A DNA stretch of 20,698 bases, taken from assembly GCA_035541195.1 (NCBI GenBank), contig DATKNU010000202.1, positions 1-20,698 on the forward strand. The letters run 5' to 3'. Below, in pieces: positions 9,101-14,041 of the stretch; the first letter of the stretch is position 1; the number at the start of each line of letters is the position of its first letter. The notes under the pieces were generated by a model. It was not told the DNA's origin, ran no database searches, and saw only the letters and a program-made list of their open reading frames with translations. The translations under genes were made by a program, and so were the position numbers. The stretch is from Muellerivita sp035541195. Its GTDB lineage: Bacteria; Oederibacteriota; Muellerivitia; Muellerivitales; Muellerivitaceae.

Positions 9101-9766
9101 CGCAGTTTGACTGCCGACGGTGAAAAAATTGTTGTAAACCAATACCCGATAATTTTCCGAATCAGCCACCAATAAGGTGGTTCCGGCGCCACAAACCCCC
9201 GAGGGCGCGTTCAAGGACGAGGCGCTTGGGGTAGAACCATTTCCCAGGTTGGACACCGAGTCCGAAAAGGACGCTTGACCCACCACCCCGTTGGCGGGCT
9301 GGTCATTCATGGTGGGAATCGTGTCCCAAACCAATAGACGGTTGTTGTTGGTATCGGACACCACCAAGGTGGTCCCTTGGACGTAAACCCCGTTGGGATT
9401 GTCCAGGGTGTAGGCCGTGGGCGAAGAAAGGCCCTGGTTCGGGCAATCCGAGGTGAAATCCGGTTGGCCCAGGACCACGGAAGCCGAGGTCGTGCCCGTG
9501 GGAATGCCGTTGTAGATCAGCACCCGGTTGTTCACCGCGTCCGCCACGTAAAACCTGGCGCCGTCGTAGAAGACCTGGCCTTGGTTGTACATTACCCCGG
9601 CCATCAAGGCGGTAATGTCGTCTTGGTGCCCTTGCAGGTTCACCTGGCCTATGGCGATGGCGGCCGCTTGGTTGTTGCTGAAAGCCAGCGCCGACCGGGC
9701 CCCCGACAGGATCAGGACGGTCGAAAGTAGGAAACCCAGGAAGTGTTTGAACGTTTCACGTGCCAT
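3125..9766 (-). CDS. Giant secreted multi-propeller protein with Thr/Pro stalks and C-terminal FlgD-like domain
   Basis: A 2213-residue exported protein of unknown role, plausibly surface-displayed, adhesive or carbohydrate-binding. A signal peptide (residues 1-28, ending SALA) starts at ATG 9766; the frame opens at 9790, but the promoter lies within that extension. Domains in order: 12 NHL blades (about 30-760); a seven-unit SBBP/PQQ-like propeller (about 778-1130, units like GLALDSSGNAYAVGS); a Thr/Pro stalk; a cysteine-bounded beta-sandwich (about 1199-1350); a second stalk; a right-handed beta-helix (about 1399-1711, ending DIGVYEFG); a stalk of about 410 residues with Thr at nearly every second position; and a 92-residue C-terminal domain of the FlgD/T9SS-like kind (VKIVVLNLLGERVKTV, WSGDNDGGG, ending KVIVIR). 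That last domain suggests sorting or anchoring at the cell surface, but no type IX secretion genes are present. It appears monocistronic. The architecture is seen; the function is inference. Confidence 0.9.
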   Translation of the reverse strand: MARETFKHFLGFLLSTVLILSGARSALAFSNNQAAAIAIGQVNLQGHQDDITALMAGVMYNQGQVFYDGARFYVADAVNNRVLIYNGIPTGTTSASVVLGQPDFTSDCPNQGLSSPTAYTLDNPNGVYVQGTTLVVSDTNNNRLLVWDTIPTMNDQPANGVVGQASFSDSVSNLGNGSTPSASSLNAPSGVCGAGTTLLVADSENYRVLVYNNFFTVGSQTAANSAVGQASVTTANENVSSKLMDTPMGVCVMGTTLIVADELNHRVLIYNSIPTASNTAANVVIGQSNFNTYNIGTGTNAGLNSPTDVFTDGSRLFIADSGNNRVLVFNSLPVTNAAGANFEIGQASMAGASANQGLSTPTAATLNLPFSGWANATTILVSDSLNNRVMEYTGTISTNGTSATAVIGQTAFNLGFPNAGSGIGGASSSGPGGVQVVGNQLFQADTGNNRVLIFNSLPASSGTAADLELGEPNMTSNTGGVTNLFESPNDVFYDGTNFFVSDTGNNRVLVYSGVPTANNQAPSVVLGQADMNSNGINQGGSAANNTLYYPRGLWSNGTTLVVADSGNNRVLLFTSPFTTNKAATVVIGQSTFTAAVSNQGSGSPSATSLNEPYGVWFDGSRLYIGDTFNNRVLAYNGLPVTNAAAAALVLGQAGFTGQSPNEGNASASANSFYYPNRIFSNGSNLFVADGGNDRVLIFNSAPVTSNTPAGNVLGQPNFTSNSSNQGGCAEANTLDTPSGVFYDGTRLYVSDSYNNRTLVFNNPLPTPTPTTVPNSTPCPQPLVYDSNGADTGSAVAVDGSGDVYVGGTSPVGGVPSFRVIKYDPNGNVLWNQTYASGATETLYGLALDSSGNAYAVGSQQSSSRLFLTVKFSASAGVTQWAKTLDGTGGQHDNDARSAVVDPTNTYLYVTGGSWTSSNWDFMTAKYDLNGNLQGGWPVKFDSGGNHDLPFAITADPSGNFYVGGESDVSGVSHDRLIKYNSAGVTLWNTTFIGTNTDEILGLAVDPTGSYLYASGFSSNGSVNVPRLIQYNTASGAVSWNNLYGSAINAPGAGVALDAGGYIYEALQDSTNNKYHLLKYNPAGLLMADTMTGRGLGTDQSTALAVFGNAVWETGQSSNGANNDFMTVKYTYNGLCPLVATPTPTVTPTLTLTPTLSPTPTATLTPTITLTATMTVTPTITSTLTPPSTFTPNPTLTPPCAPAFGVLGNPGGSFANGISTGQVRGSLYTLNESGTLNSLAVDFPAVDPSTQFRLAIYTDNLGQVGTLIAQTAAQQAFPGWNTASIPVTTLNPGNYWILFMETSLVSISFEYDNNGLNQEAYALGVPFAPFTTSFSGSYAARNDSLFAAYCPLFTYTPTSTPTPTTTQTPTITPSATWSPTPTVTLTATITPTVTPTYTPTCSTVVRDVCSTCSYTTLAAAYAAANPCDIIELRGDMTGSVTISKNIAEIRSDNGQRAWTASNGDSAIRFASGINKLLYLHGIVFDDVSGSQSTLKIAAYDPGAVYVFDNLAVSRSSSNFTSGTNAYIDIGNPATGALTISHCRFNPGSADKILGVPTNPNSFQISDCLFNGTAGIGVYLNTVASGVTVGNIYNNTFNGLVEGVDWNSRIRMVNNLFTNNAADIFLGPNATVADLSNNAFAQQTNTGGFGVGNLFGINPAVEYFNAGGGDFHLNSGAQSKDAGATLPSVTDDLDKNARPFGSAYDIGVYEFGYAPTYTPSPSPTLTKTRTPTVTLTYTPTITLTPSVTPTFTPTITLTSTITLTPTFTATITPTPTLTPTITLTPTITNTITLTPTVTLTYTQTPTITLTPTVTLTPTLTPTITLTPTITNTITLTPTVTLTYTKTPTITLTPTVTLTPTLTPTITLTPTVTNTITLTPTVTLTYTQTPTITLTPTVTLTPTLTPTITLTPTVTNTITLTPTVTLTYTKTPTITLTPTVTLTPTLTPTITLTPTITNTITLTPTVTLTYTKTPTITLTPTVTLTSTLTPTITLSPTLTDTLTLTATKTPTVTLTPTQTWSPTATPTVTLTASATPTVTMTATQTPTTTATQTRTVTPTFTVTLTPSPTQTPTPTNTRTATATPTMTHTATPSPTVTLTPPPTATSTITNTPGPSNTPTITPTPNVPLTLDANFFTPPAPLGINVRLAQAGQVKIVVLNLLGERVKTVLNQSLPAGLTKAYWSGDNDGGGLVGNALYFVLIKTPNGQMIRKVIVIR
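3400..4634 (-). repeat. Alternating-threonine stalk (about 410 codons)
   Basis: Within the giant gene, this stretch encodes a low-complexity tract where Thr occupies nearly every second residue and the intervening residues are mostly Pro, Leu, Val and Ile. It links the beta-helix to the C-terminal domain. Shorter tracts of the same kind lie at about 5566-5715 and 6180-6370, with a brief one at 7440-7490. Extended, possibly O-glycosylated spacers are the usual interpretation of such tracts; glycosylation cannot be seen here. Confidence 0.9.
3783..4412 (-). repeat. 126-bp tandem repeat (42-residue unit, about five copies)
   Basis: A landmark TTGG (plus strand) recurs at 3903, 4029, 4155, 4281 and 4407, exactly 126 bp apart. 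The encoded 42-residue unit starts TNTITLTPTVTLTYT and continues with TPTITLTPTVTLTPTLTP. Hand comparison of the copies beginning at 4155 and 4281 gives about 12 differences in 126 positions. A degenerate sixth unit (TDT in place of TNT) continues below 3783, and the copy starting at 4407 diverges after about 40 bp. The unit number varies in frame, so copy changes would only alter stalk length. Confidence 0.92.
7480..9680 (-). repeat. Twelve NHL repeats (protein-level)
   Basis: Twelve blades of about 60 residues share the core [LF]xVxDxxNNRVLxY, for example VADAVNNRVLIYN, VSDTNNNRLLVWD and IADSGNNRVLVFN, each preceded by a GQ[AP]xF-type loop. Twelve blades could fold as two six-bladed propellers. 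Divergence between blades at the DNA level is much higher than in the 126-bp array, so these are old duplications. Confidence 0.9.
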
Positions 9767-9776
9767 GAAGTTTGGG

Positions 9777-9785
9777 ATTATAACA
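9777..9785 (-). promoter_or_regulatory. Extended -10 promoter of the giant gene
   Basis: TGTTATAAT (9785-9777) is a perfect extended -10. Only ten bases separate it from the ATG at 9766, so initiation at the usual distance gives a leader of about 0-5 nt. No ribosome binding site precedes this ATG. The -35 region is poor (best is TAAACG at 17 nt), as is common when the -10 is extended. Confidence 0.6.
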
Positions 9786-9812
9786 TCCATTTGGCAGGAC
9801 GTTTACCCAAAC

Positions 9813-9852
9813 AAAAAAACCCGGATTCCCGCTAAAAACCGGGAAATCCGGG
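9813..9852 (-). terminator. Intrinsic terminator of the MoxR/VWA operon
   Basis: Minus-strand arms CCCGGATTTCCCG (9852-9840) and CGGGAATCCGGG (9831-9820) pair with one bulged T around an eight-base loop, followed by seven T residues (9819-9813). It lies 45 nt after the lipoprotein stop and before the promoter of the giant gene, separating the two units. Confidence 0.9.
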
Positions 9853-9896
9853 TCAAAATCCGCTCAAAATATTTTGCACTTGCCCGCGCTAAGCCC

Positions 9897-10880
9897 TTAC
9901 GTGCGGCCCACCACGGGGGCCACGATCTTCCAGTCCCCCGACTTTTTGGAGAGCTGGAAACCCTTCTCCACTTTTTGCGCCGGCCCGCCCGCCTTTTCCT
10001 TTTTGGTGAAGGTAAAAAGCACGGTGGCCTGGTCCCCATTGATGACCATGCCGGTCAGTTCCACCTTCAGGTCGGCCCCCGAGGGCACATCAGCCATGAA
10101 TTTTTGGTACCAAGCATCCCACTCGGGCTTGCCGGGATAAAGGTCGTCGAAATAAGAATTCACCCGGATAGCGTTGCCCCTCTGCAGGTCCGCCCCCAGG
10201 GCGTCGGTGAAATGGTCGAGCTCATAAAGCCCCAGGGAAATGCCCCGCTCGCCGATGGGCTCATACCAATGGATCTTGGAAAGGCTGTCCCGCAGGGTCT
10301 GCAAAAGTTTCTGGCCCTTGGGGGTGTCCGCCGTGGCTTGGTCCAAGCTCACGTGGACCCAAAGCAGCAGATCCCCCTGGTGGAGGGCCCATTCCTGGTC
10401 CAGCCATCCGACCTTGGCCTTGTCGGTCACCCGGTAATTCTGGATGTCCCAGCCCGGCGCCCCATCCACCTGTTCCGACTTGCCCTTTTTCGCCAAAACC
10501 AGCTGATGGTCCTGGAGGAGCTGTTCGCATTGCGCGCCCCAATCGCTGAGGGAAAAATCCTTGGATGGGTCCAAAAGGTGAACCGTGACCCGGGCGATCA
10601 GAAGATGCCCCGGATCGGACAAGCGGGCCACCTCGTCCACTTCCTGGTCCTCGGACAAGCGCAGCAGGCTCCAATGGGCCGGAACCGGCAAAGCGAAACC
10701 ATAGTCGGTTTGCAGGAACTCCCCATTGACCAGCCCGCTGTCGGACACCGGCGGCAAGGGAAGCTTTTGCCCCTGGGGCCTCAACTTATGGCAACCCCCG
10801 CCGACGGCCAAAAGGGCCAAAACCGCCAGCGACGCAGCCGTCCGGATCGGGAATTTCAAGGCGCGGTTAAAAAAGATCAA
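9897..10880 (-). CDS. Predicted lipoprotein with PsbP/Mog1-like and NTF2-like domains
   Basis: I do not recognise a named family. The 327-residue product starts with a basic n-region and hydrophobic stretch ending LALLAVGGGC, a weak lipobox-like cysteine at about residue 30. Residues about 50-210 look like a Mog1/PsbP (DUF1795-like) fold: a TDYGFALPVPAHW opening, alternating strands and a final helix. Residues about 215-327 look NTF2/SnoaL-like: a helix DHFTDALGADL, the SYFDDLYPG turn, then strands ending GDWKIVAPVVG. Both fold calls are pattern-based inference. The TTG start at 10880 overlaps the moxR stop (TTGA); an alternative TTG at residue 8 would give MKFPIRTAASL, a tidier signal peptide. 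As last gene of the operon it may be an envelope partner or client of the MoxR/VWA proteins. Confidence 0.75.
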   Translation of the reverse strand: MIFFNRALKFPIRTAASLAVLALLAVGGGCHKLRPQGQKLPLPPVSDSGLVNGEFLQTDYGFALPVPAHWSLLRLSEDQEVDEVARLSDPGHLLIARVTVHLLDPSKDFSLSDWGAQCEQLLQDHQLVLAKKGKSEQVDGAPGWDIQNYRVTDKAKVGWLDQEWALHQGDLLLWVHVSLDQATADTPKGQKLLQTLRDSLSKIHWYEPIGERGISLGLYELDHFTDALGADLQRGNAIRVNSYFDDLYPGKPEWDAWYQKFMADVPSGADLKVELTGMVINGDQATVLFTFTKKEKAGGPAQKVEKGFQLSKKSGDWKIVAPVVGRT

Positions 10881-11866
10881 GGGACAGGAACCTTATTGAG
10901 GATTTGGACGATCAACTGGTCGGCCTTCACGTTTTGGGCTTCCGCCTCGTAAGTGAGGATGAGACGGTGGCGCAAGACGTCGCCCGCCAAGGCCTTCACG
11001 TCTTCCGGGGTGGCGTACCCGCGGCCTTCCAAGAAAGCCCGCGCCTTGGAGGCCGTGGTGAGCCCCAGCGACGCCCGGGGGCTGGCCCCATATTCAATCA
11101 TCGGCGCGATCGAATCAAGCTTATAGTCCTTGGGCGAGCGGGTGGCCGAGACCAGGGAGACGATATAATCCTTGAGGGTTTCGCTGACGAAAACGCCTTC
11201 GGCGGCCTTCTGGGCCTTCAGGATGGCCGCGGCTGAGAGGATCTCCTTCGCCGCGGGGACCTCGCCCCCGGTCATGCGGGAGATGATTTCCTTTTCTTCC
11301 TGGGGCTTGGGGTAACTGACACCCACCTTCATGAGGAAGCGGTCCACCTGGGCTTCGGGCAAGGGATAGGTCCCCTCATGCTCGATCGGGTTCTGGGTGG
11401 CCATGACGAAAAAGGGCTCGTCCAAGGGGAAGGTGTCGGGCCCGATCGTGACCTGGTGTTCCTGCATGGCCTCCAAAAGGGCGGACTGCACCTTGGCCGG
11501 GGCCCGGTTGATCTCGTCGGCCAACACCAGGTTGGCGAAAATGGGCCCCTTTTGGGTCTTAAAGTCGCCCTTGGCGGGGTTGTAAATGCGGGTCCCCAAA
11601 AGGTCCGCCGGCAAAAGGTCGGGCGTAAACTGCAGGCGGCTGAAGGAAATGCCCAGCACCTCCGAAAGGGTTTTGACCGCCAGGGTCTTGGCCAAACCCG
11701 GCAGGCCCTCTAAAAGCAGGTGGCCCCGGGCCAAGAGGCCCAACATCAACCTCTCCAAGAGGTCTTCCTGCCCCACGATGACTTTCTGGACTTCAGCCCG
11801 GGCCTTCTGGAACTGCTCGCTTAAACGCGCCCCTTCTTGGGTCAATTCTTCGTTGGATGCCGCCAT
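10877..11866 (-). CDS. moxR: MoxR-family AAA+ ATPase
   Basis: MoxR proteins are AAA+ chaperone-like ATPases that work with VWA-domain partners, often in cofactor insertion or envelope protein maturation. Length is 329 residues. Walker A GLPGLAKT (residues 54-61), the pore-region element FTPDLLPADLLGT, Walker B LVLADEIN (113-120) with RAPAKVQSALLEAMQE, and sensor-1 MATQNPIEHEGTYPLPEAQ are all intact. The C-terminal lid contains SPRASLGLTTASKARAFLEGR, typical of the family. An AAGGAG six bases upstream fixes the ATG at 11866 even though the frame is open to 11926. In most MoxR/VWA operons moxR leads; here it comes after batD, behind a 180-nt gap. Confidence 0.95.
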   Translation of the reverse strand: MAASNEELTQEGARLSEQFQKARAEVQKVIVGQEDLLERLMLGLLARGHLLLEGLPGLAKTLAVKTLSEVLGISFSRLQFTPDLLPADLLGTRIYNPAKGDFKTQKGPIFANLVLADEINRAPAKVQSALLEAMQEHQVTIGPDTFPLDEPFFVMATQNPIEHEGTYPLPEAQVDRFLMKVGVSYPKPQEEKEIISRMTGGEVPAAKEILSAAAILKAQKAAEGVFVSETLKDYIVSLVSATRSPKDYKLDSIAPMIEYGASPRASLGLTTASKARAFLEGRGYATPEDVKALAGDVLRHRLILTYEAEAQNVKADQLIVQILNKVPVP

Positions 11867-11872
11867 CGCCGT

Positions 11873-11878
11873 CTCCTT
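11873..11878 (-). promoter_or_regulatory. Ribosome binding site deciding the moxR start
   Basis: AAGGAG lies six bases before ATG 11866. A TTG at 11926 with an abutting GGAGG is a poorer alternative because there is no spacer. Confidence 0.75.
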
Positions 11879-11934
11879 GAAATCTTGATTTGACACTTTC
11901 GACAGAAATTCATTCCACCGCCCCAACCTCCGGT

Positions 11935-12009
11935 CCGCCCAGGAAAGTGAGGGCGAAAAAACGGGAAACCCCGGGTCAATTCATTTGTCCCTTCTGGGCG
12001 CCTGGGCGG
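11935..12009 (-). other. Structured gap between batD and moxR (inverted repeat with inner hairpin and T-run)
   Basis: The gap 11867-12046 holds no convincing gene. It contains a perfect 9-bp inverted repeat, CCGCCCAGG at 12009-12001 and CCTGGGCGG at 11943-11935 on the minus strand, enclosing 57 nt. Inside, a short CGGG-GTTT-CCCG hairpin is followed by six T residues (about 11956-11973). No -35/-10 pair was found. The stem is short for a full terminator, so this could be a weak attenuator, an mRNA-processing structure or chance. Confidence 0.4.
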
Positions 12010-12046
12010 TTCAAAAGGGTTCAACTCCCGGCCTTGGTTCGCCCCC

Positions 12047-13033
12047 TTATTTCTTTTTCGGCGTTTTAGGCGCCAAAACCAAAGCCCAGGCCTTCAGGTT
12101 GTCTTTGGACCCGAGGACCCCCTCGGCGTAAAGCACCCGGTCGCAAACCTTCAGGCATTTTTCCGCCGCTTCCTGCGTGTCCGACGAGGCCTTCGCCGCC
12201 CGCAAGGCCCCTAAAATTTCCCCGGTGGTGTAATCCGCCGCGGGGAACCCGAAGCGCTCCTCCAGGCATTGCCGGACCAAGAGCGACAGTTTGAGGCAAA
12301 ATTCCTTCGAGGGCAGCTCCTCATTGAAGAGCTTTTTAATCGAATCCCTCCAAGTCTCTTCCCCCTGCGCCATGGGCGCGGCGGGCGAAACGGGCCGGCG
12401 CTTCCAAAGCCGCACGACGAAGCCGACGACCAAAAGCACCACGACTAACCAGAAAAGCACGATGAAGAACCCGTAATGGGGCGTTAAGGGCTTCACGTCC
12501 TGCAGGTCGTCGGCCGCCGGGGGCGTGGGGCCCGTGGTCGGCGCTTGGCGGGGACGGCTGAAAAAGGAAAAGGCCGACTTGGGGGTAACCGTCACCCGAA
12601 CCGTATCCGATTGGATTTCTTGACGGCCCTTTTTGGGGTCCAGGTAGATCAGGCTGGCGGGGCCCAAGGTCTCCACGCCTTCCTTGGTGGCCACCAGGTT
12701 ATATTTGGTCGTCATGACCTCATAGACATTTCCGTCGGACGCGATGACCTGGGTGGAACTGGAACTGCCCCTTAACTCGAAATTTTCCGGCGTGGGGACG
12801 GAAGGCTCCCCGGTCTGGATGCCGTTGCCGCTGCCCACCTGCTTGAATTCCAGGCTTAAAGTGAGGCTGTCCCCCACCGCCACTTGGGGCTTGTCCACCG
12901 TCAACCGGAGGCCCACTTGATCCGATGGGGAGGCGGCCCCAGCGGCACGCAGGCCCAGAACCGCCAGGATCAAAAGCCCGGCCAGACCCCTCCAAATGGT
13001 TTTCCCCGCCCCTAAGCCTTGATCTTGTCTCAC
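12047..13033 (-). CDS. BatD-like membrane protein with DUF4381-like cytoplasmic tail
   Basis: 328 residues. A signal sequence or first membrane segment (about 14-34) is followed by a periplasmic BatD/oxygen-tolerance-type beta domain (about 40-150, LRLTVDKPQVAVGDSLTLSL), a Pro-rich linker, one membrane span (about 188-210) and a cytoplasmic helical domain (about 227-320) with LLVRQCLEERFGFPAADYTT, resembling DUF4381. The known family context is aerotolerance (Bat) and MoxR/VWA operons; the precise role is not established. It is shorter than many BatD proteins, having one beta domain rather than several. GTG start overlaps the batC stop (GTGA). Confidence 0.8.
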   Translation of the reverse strand: MRQDQGLGAGKTIWRGLAGLLILAVLGLRAAGAASPSDQVGLRLTVDKPQVAVGDSLTLSLEFKQVGSGNGIQTGEPSVPTPENFELRGSSSSTQVIASDGNVYEVMTTKYNLVATKEGVETLGPASLIYLDPKKGRQEIQSDTVRVTVTPKSAFSFFSRPRQAPTTGPTPPAADDLQDVKPLTPHYGFFIVLFWLVVVLLVVGFVVRLWKRRPVSPAAPMAQGEETWRDSIKKLFNEELPSKEFCLKLSLLVRQCLEERFGFPAADYTTGEILGALRAAKASSDTQEAAEKCLKVCDRVLYAEGVLGSKDNLKAWALVLAPKTPKKK

Positions 13034-14031
13034 CAGTCTTCCTCCGGTTGGTTTTTATCGTCCTGGGTTTTCCCGAAAATCCGCCGCATCATTTCCCGCT
13101 GTTCCTTGGGCAACATGCCCCACATGGAATTGTCGTCCTGGGCGTCCTTCTTGGGATTGAGCGAAAAATACTGTTGGGTCTGCCTTTCCTGTTTTTGCGC
13201 CGCTTCCAGCATCTGCTGGACCTGGGCGTCGCTTAAGCCCAGCTCTTGGCGGGCCTGCGCCTGCCGCCGCTCGTCCGGGCCCGGTGTGGGGGTGCCTTCC
13301 GCCACCACCGGCGTGCCTTGGGGCCCCCACCGCGGTGTTCCCGTGGCGGCGGCCACCGGCGTTCCCTTGGGATTTTCCACCGGTGTCCCTGTCGGGGCGG
13401 CCACGGGCGTCCCATGGGGACTTGCCACCTGGGTTCCCACTAGAGTGGCGGTGGGAAGCGGACCCGGCGCAAGGGGCCCGGGCGCCGGGGGCAGGGGTTT
13501 GCCGCCCAAGGAATTACTCAAAAGTTTTTGCAGTCCGGGGTTCGTTCCCCTCGGCCCGCCTCTTTGGCCGGAAGACGAAGCCCGCTCCCGTTCCTGGCTT
13601 TCTGCGGGAGTGGGCGCCGGGGCCTTGCTTTGGGACAATTGCAAATTATGAAAGGCCGCGCGATCCTTATGGTCCAAGCTCAAGGCCCTTTGATAAACCT
13701 GGGCGGCGTCCGCGTAATCGCCCTGCTTATAGAGGCTGTTGCCCAGGTTGTACCAGCCTTGCTCCAGCCTCGGATTGGCTTCCAACGCTTGTTGATAAGC
13801 GTTGGAGGCGTCTTGGTATTGGCCCAGGCGGTAGAGGCTGTTGCCCAGTCCATAGGCGGCGTCGGCATCCGCCGGGTCCTTTCGCAATTCTTGGGCGAAA
13901 ATATCCCGGGCCTTGGCATAGTCGCCCGCCTCGTAGGCCGACCGTCCGGGGGCGTTGAAAATCCCCTCGGCCCCAGCGGGGACGCAAAAAAACGCCCAGA
14001 CCGCCGCCGCCATCCAGTGCTTGAGTTTCAT
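13030..14031 (-). CDS. BatC-like TPR protein with octapeptide GTPV repeats
   Basis: 333-residue exported protein. A signal peptide (about 1-21, ending PAGAEG) precedes three TPR-type helix pairs (about 30-130: AYEAGDYAKARDIFAQEL, then YGLGNSLYRLGQYQDASNAY, then YNLGNSLYKQGDYADAAQVY), a Pro/Ala/Gly linker with seven GTPV-type octapeptides, and a basic/acidic helical C-terminus (Gln/Glu/Arg-rich, ending EEDW). BatC-like TPR proteins sit beside BatA/BatB in Bat operons and are thought to scaffold envelope complexes. The start has a purine-rich AGGGGCGAACG just before the ATG, and it lies ten bases after the batB-like stop. No hydrophobic segment other than the signal peptide is evident, so it is probably periplasmic. 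Confidence 0.82.
   Translation of the reverse strand: MKLKHWMAAAVWAFFCVPAGAEGIFNAPGRSAYEAGDYAKARDIFAQELRKDPADADAAYGLGNSLYRLGQYQDASNAYQQALEANPRLEQGWYNLGNSLYKQGDYADAAQVYQRALSLDHKDRAAFHNLQLSQSKAPAPTPAESQERERASSSGQRGGPRGTNPGLQKLLSNSLGGKPLPPAPGPLAPGPLPTATLVGTQVASPHGTPVAAPTGTPVENPKGTPVAAATGTPRWGPQGTPVVAEGTPTPGPDERRQAQARQELGLSDAQVQQMLEAAQKQERQTQQYFSLNPKKDAQDDNSMWGMLPKEQREMMRRIFGKTQDDKNQPEEDW
13276..13437 (-). repeat. Octapeptide GTPV repeat in the BatC-like gene
   Basis: Seven consecutive units of eight residues (24 bp, one unit of seven): GTQVASPH, GTPVAAPT, GTPVENPK, GTPVAAAT, GTPRWGPQ, GTPVVAE, GTPTPGPD. The GTP core is invariant apart from the first unit. The array lies in the linker between the TPR domain and the C-terminal helix. 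Confidence 0.85.
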
Positions 14032-14041
14032 CGTTCGCCCC

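Noticed and set aside
9585..10952. A 455-codon plus-strand frame across the giant-gene start and the lipoprotein gene
   Set aside because: It crosses the terminator and promoter of the minus-strand genes and has no recognisable domain.
11842..12024. Small minus-strand frame ending in a CRKC-containing peptide before moxR
   Set aside because: It overlaps the moxR start in another frame and lacks a well-spaced ribosome binding site.
12000..12030. A T-arm-like GGTTCAACTCC on the plus strand, suggesting a tRNA
   Set aside because: Only three stem pairs form and no D-arm, anticodon arm or acceptor stem can be drawn.
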